Assembly: GCA_963969365.1 (NCBI GenBank)
Contig: OZ017752.1
Location: 1,302,001 to 1,366,000, forward strand
Direction of reading: 5' to 3'
DNA: 64,000 nt
DNA from: Asterochloris sp. CNOR1
Taxonomy: Eukaryota > Chlorophyta > Trebouxiophyceae > Trebouxiales > Trebouxiaceae
Part shown: positions 63,101 through 64,000 of the stretch, in pieces
Numbering within the stretch: the stretch's first letter is position 1
Layout of the letters: each line of letters starts with the position of its first letter
The notes under the pieces: model-generated
Seen by the model: the letters and a program-made list of their open reading frames with translations, nothing else
Database searches by the model: none
Told to the model about the DNA's origin: nothing
Made by a program: the position numbers and the translations under genes

Positions 63101-63942
63101 TCTGGGCCACATGGTCAACCAGGCAGTTGGGGATGCCATCTCAGGCCTGCTCCTGGTGGAGGTGGCCCTTCGGCGCAAGAGCTGGAGCATGCAGCAGTGG
63201 GCGGCGCTGTACAACGACCTGCCAAGCCGGCAGCTCAAAGTTCAGGTGATGTTGGGGAAATGTTGGGGAAGCAGCTGCTTGGTACCTCTGCAGTGTTCAA
63301 GGGTTGGCAGATAGGGGTGGACTTGCTAAGCTGCCCACTGGCAGCTCTACTGCAGGTGATGGAGCTGCAGGGGCTGCCTTGGTGTGTTTCTGTGGCCGCA
63401 TGGCTTTGCTATGCTTCTGAGGATGGACAGATGGCACAGAAGCAGCCTCCTTGATGCGCAGCAAAGGCGTGCTGCGCCAGGGCCATCATTATTGCAACAC
63501 CAGTGTCTACTTTGTTTTGCAGTGCTGGGGGCCACCCTCTGATGCCTCGTGCGCACCTGCAGGTGGCGAACCGAGCTGTGGTGAAGACTGCAGATGCAGA
63601 GCGGAAAGTCATACACCCAGAGGGGCTGCAGGCCTCCATTGACCAGGCAGTAAAGTTGGTCCCTTCAGGTCAGGCTGTTCCCAGCAGATTTCCTGCGTCG
63701 ATCACATTGCAGAGCAGGTGATGCCTGAGGGCTGATGATTGTCATCTGGGCCTTGCAGGTGCTGCACTGTCGTTTAGACCTCCAACACATTGTCTCCTGC
63801 TGCAGGGCGGTCCTTTGTCAGACCGAGTGGAACAGAGGATGTGGTGCGAGTGTATGCTGAGGCCCAAACACAGCAACAAGCTGATGACCTTGCCAAGCAA
63901 GTTGCCTGCTTTGTTTCTGAGCAGGCTGGGGGTGTCAGCTAG
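60175..63942 (+). CDS. AGM1: Phosphoacetylglucosamine mutase (AGM1/PGM3)
   Basis: Eleven exons: 60175-60311, 60380-60521, 60662-60743, 60953-61032, 61237-61404, 61648-61853, 62017-62173, 62492-62695, 63063-63245, 63563-63668, 63806-63942. They sum to 534 codons and give a 533-residue protein, normal for the family. The enzyme converts GlcNAc-6-phosphate to GlcNAc-1-phosphate in the cytosol, on the way to UDP-GlcNAc. Visible sites are the phosphoserine loop ITASHNP (Ser69), the magnesium loop DGDADR (277-282), the sugar-binding EANGHGTV region and the phosphate-binding RPSGTED (494-500). Introns 1 and 4 start with GC (60312 GCAGGT, 61033 GCAAGC); protein conservation across both junctions (VFR|CGLL and GVQ|ALGA) fixes them. 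The start at 60175 is preferred because upstream residues in the same frame have no family match. Confidence 0.97.
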
Positions 63943-64000
63943 CTGATGGGTGATAGTTGTCATGAAACAAATGTGCATGCAATGTTTCAAATTGAGGGGA

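Overview
This window looks like the nuclear genome of a green alga, most likely a chlorophyte near Coccomyxa, Chlorella or other trebouxiophytes. That is inference from content. The genes are eukaryotic and split into many short exons, often 60 to 250 bases. Introns end almost always in CTGCAG or a close variant. There is a plastid-type ATP/ADP carrier, a carbamoyl-phosphate synthase small subunit with a likely plastid transit peptide, and a 'tiny macrocysts B'-like PAS/transmembrane giant of the kind common in algae and protists. I see no transposon, virus copy, tRNA, rRNA or CRISPR array.

Layout. 1-555 (-): 5' part of a BTB/POZ-like gene running off the left edge. 1639-6044 (+): VPS4, the ESCRT-III AAA ATPase, in ten exons. 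6316-12010 (+): ING-family histone-reader-like gene whose last exon encodes a Tudor-like domain instead of a PHD finger. 12628-24701 (+): DZIP1/Iguana-like cilium basal-body protein spread over 12 kb. 24702-26109: mostly empty, with one weak minus-strand candidate. 26110-30142 (+): carA. 30513-38135 (-): unidentified multi-exon gene. 38264 to about 50666 (-): tiny-macrocysts-B-like gene with several PAS domains. 50667-50866: 200-base assembly gap that hides the 5' ends of two divergent genes. 50867-52893 (+): TPR repeat protein. 53190-57950 (-): plastid NTT ATP/ADP carrier. 58597-59960 (-): DUF427 protein. 60175-63942 (+): phosphoacetylglucosamine mutase (AGM1/PGM3), head to head with the DUF427 gene across a 214-base promoter that holds a perfect 12-base inverted repeat.

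These genes do not form a pathway; this is ordinary algal gene neighbourhood. The most unusual things are structural. Many introns contain decayed copies of the edge of the neighbouring exon, with its splice site, as if exon ends had been repeatedly tandem-duplicated and abandoned. GC-AG introns also seem far commoner than usual: 3 of the 29 introns I could phase cleanly. Three gene models (VPS4, carA, AGM1) close in frame from start to stop with codon totals fitting their families, so their exon boundaries are dependable. In the long genes I could fix the conserved exons but not every linker exon.
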